A DNA stretch of 64,000 nucleotides, taken from assembly GCA_000733355.1 (NCBI GenBank), contig JNVV01000009.1, positions 883,605-947,604 on the forward strand. Direction: 5' to 3'. Source of the stretch: Falciphora oryzae (lineage: Eukaryota > Ascomycota > Sordariomycetes > Magnaporthales > Magnaporthaceae). The number at the start of each line of letters is the position of its first letter. Within the stretch, counting starts at the first letter, position 1. A program made the position numbers and the translations under genes. A model generated the notes under the pieces. The model was not told the origin of the DNA, ran no database searches, and worked only from the letters and a program-made list of their open reading frames with translations. Shown here piece after piece: positions 1 through 10,075 of this stretch.

Positions 1-303
1 CCCGTCCGCCCGGCCGTCGTGCCCGTCTACCCGCCCGCGCCGGTCCAGCCCGTGTACCCGGTCGAGCCCATGCCGGCGCACCCGCCGCCTGCCGCTTCGC
101 CCGTCGTCCCCGCCCCTGTCAACCGCGTCGGCACCGTCACCCACGACGGCCACTACGTCGTGCCGACCGTCGCGCCCGCCAAGCCCGACGCGACGGCGCC
201 CATCACGGCCGGCGCTGCTGCTGTTGCCGCCCAAGACGCGCGGAGCCTGTTCGGCCTGGCTCTTGCGGTCGGCGCTGCTGCCGTTGGCGCCCTGGCGCTG
301 TAA
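1..303 (+). CDS. C-terminal end of a GPI-type cell-wall protein (5' partial)
   Basis: The frame is open from the left edge to the TAA at 301-303, so the gene starts outside the window. About 100 residues are visible. The first half is Pro/Val/Tyr-rich with repeats of the PVYP/PAPV type. The last ~25 residues have the layout of a GPI signal: small residues (AAAVAAQDA), a short spacer, then a hydrophobic Leu/Ala/Val/Gly tail ending LAVGAAAVGALAL with no residues after it. Such proteins are normally secreted, moved to a GPI anchor in the ER and placed in the plasma membrane or wall. No catalytic domain lies in the visible part, so the function is unknown. An ordinary C-terminal TM anchor is the alternative. 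Confidence 0.65.
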   Translation, partial: PVRPAVVPVYPPAPVQPVYPVEPMPAHPPPAASPVVPAPVNRVGTVTHDGHYVVPTVAPAKPDATAPITAGAAAVAAQDARSLFGLALAVGAAAVGALAL

Positions 304-1265
304 AAGGCCGAAAAAAAAAACATGGCTGGCGTTGCTGTGTGGAAGGGTGAGGTGTGGCTGAGGCAGGGGTAGGGATAGGGGGCTGATATCAAAGGTCTTG
401 AGCTCCAAGGCATATAAGACCCCGGGACGCTCCTGCCTCCCACCAACCGAGCCGGCGCGACCTGGGCGGGTTCCTGGGGAACGTGGTGTAGTGGCATATC
501 GCCGCGCCCCGTCCCGTCCCGTCCCTTCATATGCCGCTGCGCCATCGACCCTGGGCTCTCGCGCAGGCCGCCGGTTCGACCCCCGGCCGGGTTTTTTTGG
601 TCTTTTTTTTTTTTTTATGACCCTTTTCTGCTCGGGAACTGCAGGTTTTGGGTGTTCAAGGAATAATGTTTAGTTCTTTGCCTTGTTCTTGCTTTTGCTG
701 AAACGGTTTTCCTCATTTATGCTCTTTTGGGTTTTGGGTCTTTTCGGCTTCCAAGGGTTGGGTTTCTGGTGGTGGAAGGGGGGTTTTCGACTGTCCGCTC
801 AGCTTTTGATATTGGAGGGCTGGCTTTTTTGTTCGTGGGGTCTGTCTACTGTTGTTTTCGTCCCAACTTTTCAAAAAACACAAAACTTCCAAAACTGCCA
901 ATGCGTGCCTTGCTCCTTCCTGGATATGGTTATGCATTCCTCGCCGAGCGTCTCGATGCACGAACAGTCTTCTTCGATGTCGTACGGTGGGAAAGTCACC
1001 CCTTTTCACAACCGCTTAATGTGGTAAGGAAGCAATAAGGTTTTATTCTTATGCGCTGGCTCATCCGGCCCAGCAGGTAATATGGTAGATGCTCATAAAT
1101 ACCAGACAGTCATTCTGTATCCTCTATCAGGGGTATCTGATGTTTTCCTTTCTTTTCCAGAACAAGCAAGCTAACACAAAGCCCAGACGCAGTCAATGCT
1201 GTCTGGTAAACCAAAAAAAAAAAATTATCCAAAAAATCATAACGGTCGTAAACAAGAAACAAAAA
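304..1265. other. Intergenic; holds a possible Pol III unit
   Basis: This stretch lies between the 3' end of the GPI-type gene and the 3' end of the minus-strand repeat protein. Apart from the A-box/B-box/T-run arrangement listed separately (about 409-616), it is T-rich with short open frames that look like nothing known. I see no second protein gene. Confidence 0.5.
409..616 (+). ncRNA. Possible Pol III transcription unit or tRNA-like relic
   Basis: Four signals occur in the right order. A TATA-like CATATAAG lies at 409-416. An A-box-like TGGTGTAGTGG lies at 484-494. A B-box GGTTCGACCCC lies at 573-583 and fits the consensus. Two T runs follow: seven Ts at 592-598 and fourteen at 603-616. 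The A-to-B distance is about 80 nt, longer than in an intron-less tRNA. I could not fold a proper acceptor or anticodon stem. The best T-arm has a perfect 5-bp stem but an 8-nt loop. It could be a Pol III ncRNA, a decayed tRNA or chance. A pentamer repeat of the CGTCC type lies between the boxes. Confidence 0.3.
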
Positions 1266-3320
1266 TCACCTAAATTCGTGAAGCGAAAGCGGCGAGTTGG
1301 CAGGCGACGTGCCTAGCGACCCGGGCCGCAGGGCCAGCGGGTGCGCGTCGTACTGCACCGAGTTGCGGAACATCATGAGCCGCGGGCTGCTGGCCTCGGG
1401 CCGCGCCTCGCTGCCCTGGAGCTCGGCGAAGACGGGCTGCTGCTGCTGGGCCTGCGGGGTCGGCGTCGACGCGACCGACGATGTAAGAGAGGACGCCGCC
1501 ACCTCGCGCGCGACCTTGTCGACCGCCGCCGAGATGCTGTCGTCGTCGTCGTCGTCGGCGTCGTTGAACTCGTACGGGTTCATCTCCGGGTAGAAGAAGA
1601 AGCCGCCGGACGTCGGCCGGGACACGGGCGAGTCGAGCTGCTGCTGCTGCTGCCGCCGGCCCCGGGGGACCCTGCGGATCGAGTCGGCGGGGTAGATGCT
1701 GCTGGCGTTGGAGTTGGACTTTGAGATGCGCAGCGGGTTCGGGAACGGGTTGATGCTGCTGCCGGTGCTGGTGCGCACGCCGAGGCCGCTGGGGACGACG
1801 GCGTCGTCGCTGTTGCTGCCGATTTTGGAGGTTGTGAACTCCTCGACCCCGATGCTTGACACCGGGGACGGCGGGGCGGCGGCGGCCGGCGTGCTGCCCG
1901 CGCTGCAGGCCGAGGGCGCCATCATGAGGTTGGGCGTGTACGTCGGGGGCGGCGGCGAGTAGGACCGGTGCTTGCCGCCGCCGGCCACGACGGGGGGAGA
2001 CCCCAGGGGCGGCTGGGGAGGGCGGAAGAGCGCGGGGACGTTGTTGCCGTTGCCGTGCCCGGAGGATGGCCGCCCGCCTGAGACGGGAGGAGAGGGCAGC
2101 GGGTCCTGTGGTGGGCGGGAGAGCGCGGGGACGTCAGAGTTGCTGCAGCCGCCACGGTCCGAGGACGAGCGAGGCCGCCCGGTCGCGACGTGGCTGGAGC
2201 TGAGCGGGCCCTGCGGGGGTCGGAAGAGCGCCGGAACGTTGGAGCTGTCGAGGGAGGCGCGGTGCTGATCGCCGCCACCAGTGACAGGGGGAGATCCTAG
2301 AGGTGCTTGCGGCGGGCGGAAGAGGGCGGGCACGTCCGAGTTGTCGCTCTCGTGGGAGCCGCGCGGCTGGGGCGACATGCGGGCCAGGGGCGGCGTAGGC
2401 ACGATCTTGGGCGAGTAGCGGCGCTGGGCCGGGTAGTAGGACGAGCCGTCAGCGGGCAGCGGCCAGGCGGGCCCCGCTGCCGGGGAGAGCGGCCTGCGCG
2501 GCGTGCCCGCGGGGGAGCCGTCCAGCGAGGAGCACTGGCTTGGTCTGCTCCCGTTGGTGCTGCCCTCGCTCAGGCTGTGTGCGTGTCCGCGGCCGGCGGT
2601 GCTGCTGCTGCTGCTGCTGCTGGGGTTGTGCGAGGGGTTCAGGGACGACGGGCGCAGGCTGTACCGCTGCGGGATGTACGCCTGAGCGCTGCCGACGCTG
2701 GCGCCCCGGTGGGACCTGACGCCTGGAGCAGGTGCGGGCGGCGAGGCGGCGGCAAACATGGTAGGCGAGAAGCCGGCAGAGGTGGCGGCCAGGTCCGTGG
2801 CGGCTTTGCCGGCCTTGCGGGCGAGGGCGTCGACGAGGGTCAGGTGGGCCCGCTTGGTGGTCTTCTTGACGAAGGAGGCCATGAGCACGTTGCAGCGCAG
2901 CTCGACGTCCTCGCGGATGTAGAGGCCTTTCACGGGGGCCCCGATGCCGATCTCGGTCCGCTCGGGGGCCTCCCCGGGGAGGGTGCCGTTCAGGGTCCAC
3001 CGGGACCGGATGTCGACGCCCAGGGGCGCGCGGCAGTGGGTCTGGATGCCGTTGCGCAGGTCGGAGAAGGCGGCCGTGTACGAGACGTTCCCCGTCGCGA
3101 TGCCGCCGGGCAGGTAGCTGATCTCGTCGGTCAGCGAGTACCAGGCGCAGCGGCGCTCGTCGGCGGGGGCGTCGGCGGGGACGGGGATGGGGTGGCGCTC
3201 CTTGATGAGCGGGTTCAGGTCGATCATCTCGACGTGGTTGTGGAGGAAGTCGAGCACCAGCTCCCGCGTCACGTTTGGCGGGAGCGGGCTGATCTCGGTG
3301 TATGTTGTTCGCTTGGACAT
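1266..3320 (-). CDS. DUF7053-like fungal protein with a Pro/Ser-rich repeat tail
   Basis: A single exon of 684 aa. Residues ~1-165 form a compact domain beginning MSKRTTYTEISPLPPNV that matches, from memory, the fungus-specific DUF7053 family, whose biochemical role is unknown to me. The rest is low complexity: Ser runs, Pro-rich stretches, an Asp run near residues 585-595 and a QQQQ stretch. Four imperfect copies of a unit of ~20-35 residues with the core VPALFRPPQ.PLGSPPV lie in the middle (1983-2341). No signal peptide or TM segment is seen. The ATG at 3318-3320 starts the conserved domain. The tail looks like a disordered binding region, for example for SH3 or WW partners, but that is inference. 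Confidence 0.7.
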   Translation of the reverse strand: MSKRTTYTEISPLPPNVTRELVLDFLHNHVEMIDLNPLIKERHPIPVPADAPADERRCAWYSLTDEISYLPGGIATGNVSYTAAFSDLRNGIQTHCRAPLGVDIRSRWTLNGTLPGEAPERTEIGIGAPVKGLYIREDVELRCNVLMASFVKKTTKRAHLTLVDALARKAGKAATDLAATSAGFSPTMFAAASPPAPAPGVRSHRGASVGSAQAYIPQRYSLRPSSLNPSHNPSSSSSSSTAGRGHAHSLSEGSTNGSRPSQCSSLDGSPAGTPRRPLSPAAGPAWPLPADGSSYYPAQRRYSPKIVPTPPLARMSPQPRGSHESDNSDVPALFRPPQAPLGSPPVTGGGDQHRASLDSSNVPALFRPPQGPLSSSHVATGRPRSSSDRGGCSNSDVPALSRPPQDPLPSPPVSGGRPSSGHGNGNNVPALFRPPQPPLGSPPVVAGGGKHRSYSPPPPTYTPNLMMAPSACSAGSTPAAAAPPSPVSSIGVEEFTTSKIGSNSDDAVVPSGLGVRTSTGSSINPFPNPLRISKSNSNASSIYPADSIRRVPRGRRQQQQQLDSPVSRPTSGGFFFYPEMNPYEFNDADDDDDDSISAAVDKVAREVAASSLTSSVASTPTPQAQQQQPVFAELQGSEARPEASSPRLMMFRNSVQYDAHPLALRPGSLGTSPANSPLSLHEFR
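1983..2341 (-). repeat. Four imperfect tandem repeats coding for VPALFRPPQ units
   Basis: Within the DUF7053-like gene the units sit at about 2281-2341, 2182-2242, 2077-2136 and 1983-2047. Each encodes [S/N][D/N]VPAL[F/S]RPPQ.PL.S..V followed by a Gly-rich linker. The spacing is uneven (about 95-105 bp) and the copies have diverged, so the array is old and not a recent slippage product. Confidence 0.8.
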
Positions 3321-4511
3321 GGCTGTGGATGCCCTCTTTTAGGCGGTCTTTTGTTTCGTCTGATGTGGCCGACGATCACCCTTCGTCTCAAGTGTGCAAT
3401 GCAGACAGACAGCCAAACAGACTCTGTATTAATGTATTGTAACTAGGCCCACCCCTGGCTTAGATGGAGGTGTAAATAGACACGGGGTGATGTTGGTGTT
3501 GGTGCGTGCAGAGCGGTATCGACAGAAGGCACACAGAACCCGGGAATCGTGGGGGCAGCTGCTCAGCTTATACGTTCCATGCTCACGCCAAGGCTCGAGT
3601 CCAGTCTAGCGGCTCCCTCCCCATGGGAAGTCCGGCGGTCATTGCTGCCGGGCATGGCTTGGGCAGCTGGGCTGGCTGGGCTGGGCCGGGCTGGGTTTGG
3701 TTGCACAGCTTGCATATCCCTAAGGTAACCGTTCGGACTTTGGGACTGCTGGCTGCTGAAAGCAGAAATGGATAGGCCAAGAGCGGTGCCCGAGTCCAAG
3801 CCACGGCACCGCTCTGAGCGCAGGTAGCGTGGTTGATGGGGGAGGCGGTGCAGCCCTCAGTAGGGACAAAAATACAAAAATAGCCCCCAAACCCAAAAGG
3901 CAAGCCCCATCCACACCCGAGCAGCGCCGAGACGAACCAATGCGGGAGCCGGGAGAACGGCAGGCCGAGTGCTGCGCGCTCAGCAATCTGGGAAGATCTC
4001 ACCGGATTGGAAGGTTGCCGATGGAGTCTGCTGGTGGTGTGGAGCTGTGGCGAGTGGGTTCTGCTGAGAAATGCCGGATCTGGCTGAATTAAACCCGATT
4101 CCGCCAAGCTCTATCCCTCTAGCTGGGAGCGTGATGCTTGTTTGTGCCGGTGTGAATCAGGGTCTTGTCGTATGTTTTGCCTCTGCTCTGCCTGCTTCCG
4201 TTATGAATCTCACTGCCATTCTATCATTCATCCCTCCACATCTGGAATCCTCTTCGTCCGCTTTGCTCAACCGGCAACCTCTTGGGAGTCATCATCACAT
4301 CTGACCTTCCATCAGGCAGAAAAATCAGAAATCAATCATGGGTGTTGATCCTTTGATGACCAAGGCGGTCAGAGCAAGTGGGCATCACAGCTCCACCAAG
4401 CTGACCTGCGCCATAGCACCCATCCACCCCCTGCTACTCAGGTCCCTGTTGCCCTGAGCAACACGCGCTCGAGTCCATCACCTAACTAGCATGTACCAGC
4501 CACACCCGACA
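3321..4511. other. Intergenic, no gene seen
   Basis: About 1.2 kb between the start of the repeat protein and the stop of ORC4, both on the minus strand, so it holds the repeat-protein promoter and the ORC4 3' end. The open frames here lack family features, so I leave them out. Confidence 0.5.
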
Positions 4512-7258
4512 TCAAATCTCCCTGCACCACCGCGCCAGGATCGAGCTGGGCTTGAGCGCCACCGGAATCTCCTCGAGCGCCACGTCCACCTTCCACATCC
4601 TGGCCTCGACGCTGCCTGCGCCGCCCCTGCCGGGCCCAGCCGCCTGCCTGAGCAGCCCGACTGAGATGAGGTGCTCCCACGCGATCCCGGCCACCCCCCG
4701 GCCCCATGTCCTGGCCCCGCCGCCAAGCGCCAGCACGCCGGCCGTGGCCGACTGGACCCGCTGCCGCCCCATCAGCGACGTGTATTCGTCGTACGCCATG
4801 GCGAAGTTTACCGTGTCCATGTGTGCCACCACGTCCAGTCGCGCCGCTGAGATCAGTAGTGCGAGGTCCAGGTCCGAGAGCGACTCCATCAGGACCAGCT
4901 TCGAGTCTGGCGCCTCGAGCGACAGCCCTGCCACTGCTGGCCCTGCTCCCGTCCGCGCCGGTATCCGGACCCAGGGCTCTGTTGGTGAGATTGTCGACAG
5001 CGGGAGGATGCATGACGCTAGAAACGCCCCAACCGACTTGCTGGTGTAGTAGTAGTACTCCAGGTGGTCTTGGAATACTCGTGTTTTCCGCATCACCTTT
5101 GTCGTCACCGCGCTAACGTCAGCAAACGAACGCTCGCCCTAGGTCATGCAAGCATGGGAAAACACTCACCTCCATCTCCTTATCCCACCACCCGTAAAAC
5201 TCCTTGCGCCCAGCCAAAGGCGCCGCGAAACCCTCCATGTCGATGTCGTCGTAGTCCACCGTCAAGCCCTGCCTGCAGACGTCCCAGTAGGCGCCGATGC
5301 TCTTGGGGAGTGACAGGTAGACGTAACGATGGCTGAATCGACTCTTGACCCGCTTCTCCAGGCTCTCGACCACGTCCACCTTGCTCGTCAGGCCCACGAC
5401 GGCTATGGGCGCCTTTTTGGCCTGCGCGATATCGAACAGGTTGTAGAGCAGCGTCTGCCGGCCGTGCGTTGTGAAAAGGTCAAACTCGTCCATGATAAAG
5501 ACGACCGACTTGGACGTGACCCCAGCATCTGCTCCCGCGATCTCGGATGGATGAGAGAGCACGGCGAGCAGCGACGCAAGCGTGTCGGCGTAGTTGTTCG
5601 TCTTGTTGACGAGCTCATCCTCCACTTCCATCTCCTTTCCCAGCTGGCGCCAGATCTCCTTGAGCGCAATCTTGTCGTCTGTGTGAATGAACCCATTCAG
5701 CCTGACGACGTGGAAGTCATTTTTATGCCCTTCCGATAGCTCCGAGATGACGCCCTCAATCAGCTGCACGAGGTTGTGTTTGTTAGTTCATGGCTTCATC
5801 GTGCCGTTTCAAGACGACCGCCCGATTTGTACTTACTGTAGTCTTTCCACATCCCCTGGCCCCAATGACGAGCATCGAGTTGCCTTCCCCGGCCAAGACG
5901 GTCTGCTCCACGAGCTGTAGTGCATTGCTGTATGCCTCGTCTTGCCCGCGGACCTTGATTCTCCTACTCCCCGTGCACCTGGAAAGCAGGAGGCGCTGCA
6001 ACGCCCGCAGGTGCTCTCCAAAATTAGGTATATCGGGGATCTCGTTTTTTGTGACCATGATGCTGGGCGACTGCTGCTGCTTCTGCTGCCTCGGGACAGA
6101 CACGGCGCTTATGACACTCTCCCCCGTAGCATCGCCTAAGCAGTCCCGACAGAGCCAGTCTCCCTCGGGAATGACCGGGACGTTGTAGCACTGCTGGTGG
6201 TAGCCCTTGTCGCACTTGTCGCAAAAGAGGATTTCGTTGGGCGGCTCCGAGTCGGGCTTCGAGCAGATGACACACACCACGTCGTCCTCGTCTTCCGCCG
6301 CAGCGGCGGCCACCTGGACCGCCTGCGCCTCCTCCCGCTGGCTGACCCTACCGCGCTTCCCACTGCTCCCGGGAGTTTTCCTCGCCGACGACAGGACCGA
6401 GACCGGCGTGGCCCTCTTCTTCGTCGTCGTGGGGATGTCGGCGAAGCTCATCTCTTGGTCCTGGTCCTCGCCGTCGAAAGCGACGCTTTTGCGGCCCGCC
6501 TTGATGCCCCTCCCTTTGTGGGGCGTCAGGATGCTCTTGAGCTTCGTGAGCTTCGTGGGGCCGCGCGCCACCGTCACCGAGGGCTCCAGGGTCCGCTTTG
6601 CCCGCTGTCTGGGGAGGACCTGCTGCGAGCCCGAGGGTTGCTGATCCAGTTCGGTGTCGCTGGCTGGCGACTCATCATCGCCATCACCCCGTGGCGCTGG
6701 CGAGCTCACAGCAGCGACGCCTCGTCCCGTGGGCAGTGGCTTCCTCGGGGTGTCGCCGTTGCCCGTTGCCTTGGACGGGCTCACCTGCAGCTCCCCAGAG
6801 GCGGGCAGGTCATGGGCACCGATGCTGCTGCCCACCCGCCCCCCTCTGCCGCTTCCTAGGGGCTTGGTAGCCGAGCCTCGCGGCTTCTTGGCGGTGGCAA
6901 TTCTCGCCGCGACGCGCTCATCCTCAGAGTCGGGCAGCTCGTACGGGTCTGGCCGGCCCCCCGACGCAGCTCCCTGGGCCGTCGTCTCCTGTGACACTAC
7001 ACGAGAGCCGCCCCGAGTGCTGCCACCGCGACCGCGCCCGCGCCCGGATGATGCCCGCCTACCGCCGCGCCCGCGCCCGCGCCCCCTGGCCGAACTGGCG
7101 GCCTCTGGTGCACCATCGGTTGTTAATTGTGGCGGCAATTGAGCAGTGCCGCTAATCTTTCGCTTTTTTGTTGATGCCGCCGCCGCCTGTGGCGATGAGG
7201 CGTCGTCGAGATCCTGACGCGCTCTCTTGGGTCGTGTCGATGCTGCATCCGGCGTCAT
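4512..7258 (-). CDS. ORC4: Origin recognition complex subunit 4 with N-terminal PHD finger
   Basis: Three exons (7258-5837, 5763-5170, 5096-4512) join in phase 0 to about 866 aa. ORC4 is an AAA+ subunit of the complex that marks replication origins and loads MCM. Residues ~1-320 are basic and disordered, with several RGRGRG runs resembling AT-hooks. A C4HC3 PHD finger lies at ~328-375 (CVIC, CDKC, GYHQQC, WLCRDC). The AAA+ module starts at ~415: Walker A GARGCGKTT spans the exon 1/2 junction and Walker B is VVFIMDEFD. The C-terminal winged-helix region ends KPSSILARWCREI. Intron 2 is the weakest part: acceptor AAAG (5097) keeps the frame, while the better-looking CTGAC...TTAG acceptor (5113) does not. 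A 5'-UTR acceptor TTTGCAG lies near 7312. Confidence 0.9.
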
Positions 7259-8020
7259 CGCGCCTGTATCTGGATTTACTCGAAATTCACCGATAAGTCT
7301 TGGCAGACCCCTGCAAAGAAGAAAACAAAAACAGAGTGATCCCAAATCGAAACACGAATGTGTCAAGTGAGACAGAGGTGAGTGAGCTCGTCAACAGAGT
7401 CCTGTTGGAAACGTGAGGCGCGTTGCGAAGCGCATGACGGTGACCGGCCTGTCACAAGCCCAAATGTGGCTGGTGCTCAGTTGAAACGCGCCCCGAAAGT
7501 TCTTGGACACGAAAGTGGAAGGAGTTCACGTGACCCCTGTCCAACGCCAAAAGCCCCTGAATTGCGAAAAGACAGGGGCTGGAGACCGCATTCGAAGGGC
7601 AGCCTGAACAGGGGCAAATATGGAGACTAATTGCGGCTTTGGGAACCCGCCGACTTCTGCTAATCAAGGGGATGCCGTCGCATATTCAACGTGACAAATA
7701 TCAAGTCCAGGTCCAACCCTGGTACCGCCATCAACGGGAATGGCACTGTTTGGCATGATTCCATCACATTCAAGGCTCCGGGCCAGTAGGCTCGGCATCA
7801 CTTCAGCTGCTCATACTAAGACAGACCAGCATCTGGACACTAGTTCACAACAAACGCCCGAGACTAAACACTCTATTGAAACATCAACCCATAGACCCAG
7901 AACGCTCGATATACTCCATAACTCCAAAGAACTAGTCGTCAGACGGCCCATAAATGCTCGTTATCATTAGACACCAGGCCATGCACCATGCAAGACGCAG
8001 ACGCCGAACCGTGAAGCCAC
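7259..8020. other. Intergenic, no gene seen
   Basis: ORC4 upstream region and ENP1 3' flank. A polypyrimidine-CTTTGCAG acceptor just upstream of the ORC4 ATG suggests an intron in the ORC4 leader, but I could not fix its donor. Confidence 0.45.
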
Positions 8021-9669
8021 TCAGTCCACAAGCATGGTATCGTCGCCATCGAATGCAGGGCCCTGCGGCTCCAGGGGCACTCCTCGCCCCCTCCCTGCCA
8101 GCAGCTCGCGACGAACCTCGGGTCCGATGCCCACATGGCCGTGGGTCAGTAGGAGATCGAGCAGCAGCTCGCGCTGCTCCTCCGTGATCTGGTCCCGGTA
8201 GTGCTGGGCAAACGACAAAAGGCACTTGTGCCAGATGACAGGTAAGGCAACCCTGCTCATCGCCGATCCATCCTTGCCGATATGTCCAACGTCCTCTTCC
8301 CTGACTGATGCTGGGTCCGCATTCCGGAAACGGAGGACTATCCAGATGTTAGCGCACTCGCATAGTGTCTTCATGCGACGCATTTGTTCTTGCCGGGGAA
8401 GACTTACAGTGGAATACTAGTGCGTCTATGCACTGATATGGAAGAGCATACTTCTTCTCGAGAAGGCAGCGAAGCAGGATGTTGGTGGCGCCGCCGCCCT
8501 CTGTGCCTTGAGATGCTTCCTGGGCTGCGATATCGCAAAGACCCTTGATCGCCGCGGCCGAGTGCAGGACAGGAACCGAAACCCTCGTCAGAACAGCGGC
8601 CACGATTGCCGCCTCCCGAAGGGTGCAACCCCCAGACACCAGCGGGAACAGAAAGCCCTTGAACCAGGCCGCTGGCCTGTAGAGGCCCTTCTTGAGCGCG
8701 TTGAAGATGTGGGGGTTCAGTTTCTTGTGCTCAAAGATGTCCGTCTTGAAGGCTTCCAGGATCACAAGCTCCATAAAGCGCTGAGCAACTATAGGCTTGG
8801 CCGACGAGAAAATCTTGGTGGCGGCAAACACGGCGTTCGGCGTCCATAGGTGAGGATTTGTGACGGAGAGAATGTCCTCCCATCGGGGGATCGTGGGAAG
8901 GACCTTGAAAGGCTTCGGCAGTCTTCCGGATTTATCTGCTCATGGTTAGTACCGAAAAGACGAATCGGGGCCGGCTTTCGAGTGGGTTTTGCGCCTACAT
9001 CTTGCGAGCATTTCACCAATACTAAAAGCTCAGGAGGTATGTTAGCATCCAACCCGTTCACATCACATGCAGCCTCACCCAGTTGACTTACACAGTATAG
9101 ACCTCAATCACTTTTGGTGGCAAGTCCTGCAAGTCCTCGTCCACAGCTGGTATCCGCGCTTTCCTTGCGTCCATAGCCTCCTTTTCTTGTATTTTGGCCA
9201 TGATGATATCAGCAAGGTTCGTCGGAGCCCCCTGCTCGACCTCTTGGCCGCCTCCCCAGCCCAGCTTCAGCAGCGGGTCGTCGTCCCCGCCGCCGGGAAG
9301 GAAGCGGTTAAAAGCCTCTAGGTCCTCCGGGTCAACCTCGACCTCCTCGACCTCCTCATCCGAGCCCCAGGCGGCATCCTCGTTGGGGTAGTCCTCGAAG
9401 TCTTGCCCGTCCACGTCGTCCCTCGAGTCGAATGCGAAGGCGTCGTGGGCGCCTGCTGCTGGGGTGCTCTTCCGGTCTTCCTCCTCGAGCTCCCGCCCCA
9501 GAGCCAGGATCTTCTGCGACGCCCTGCTGTCTACATATTGGTCGCCCTCGCCGGCCTCCTTCGACTTCCTCTTGGGGGCCTTCTGTTTGAGAACGCCGGT
9601 CGCTAGGATGTCGGACTCGAGCGGGTTATGGCGGCGCGAGCGCGAGTTCGGGGTGGTAGCCTTGGGCAT
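8021..9669 (-). CDS. ENP1: Bystin / Enp1, 40S ribosome biogenesis factor
   Basis: Four exons: 9669-9092, 9021-8999, 8935-8408 and 8337-8021, giving 481 aa, close to yeast Enp1. Bystin is a nucleolar scaffold of the pre-40S particle and pre-18S processing. The N-terminus (MPKATTP, then RRHNPLESDI) is followed by an acidic stretch and the conserved bystin core (LPKPFKVLPTIPRWEDIL, IDALVFHFLRFR, LPVIWHKCLLSFAQ). The second exon is only 23 nt and is needed to restore the family motif VYTVIGEMLARYKSG. Its flanking introns are 70 and 63 nt, the second with a CTAAC branch site. I preferred the MPKATTP start to an ATG 49 codons upstream because the family begins there. HGH1 diverges from the same gap. 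Confidence 0.93.
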
Positions 9670-10075
9670 CGTGGCGGTGTTGTCGGGCAGTCGCAATTCT
9701 TGACGCAATTCTTTCGCAATTTCGAAGTCGCGCGACACCCTGATTGGAATACTCTCATCCTTTTTTTTTTGTGTCAATGGCGGGGTGCCACCTGATTCTG
9801 CCGTGCGGTGAGCCATTCATGTACCCGCATCTGAATAATAAGCCGCTTTGATTGGACAGATAGTTTCTTGTGGGTCACTGATAAGATGGATAACAGATTT
9901 TTTTCTTTTCGATGCCCGCCCCCGCATCCCCTCCCGGGAGTGGATGAGGTCAACTCCATCACTGCACGCTGCTGCATACACCCTTGCTCAAGCTATTCAC
10001 AGTCGAGACAGACTACAAGCTCTACGCTTTGTTTTTTCCCTTTGTTTAAAGGCAGCCGATACAGATTCTACAGAG
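9670..10075. promoter_or_regulatory. Divergent promoter region ENP1 / HGH1
   Basis: A gap of 406 bp separates the two start codons. Both products serve the translation machinery (40S assembly; eEF2 folding), so a shared bidirectional promoter is plausible. I could not assign a specific operator. Confidence 0.5.

Noticed and set aside
2307..3446. 379-aa plus-strand open frame
   Set aside because: Shadow of the DUF7053-like gene on the other strand; composition is Gly/Arg/Val from GC-rich antisense codons.
5112..5139. Alternative ORC4 exon 3 start at the TAG acceptor 5139
   Set aside because: Would keep the frame but leaves an intron of about 31 nt, too short for fungal splicing.
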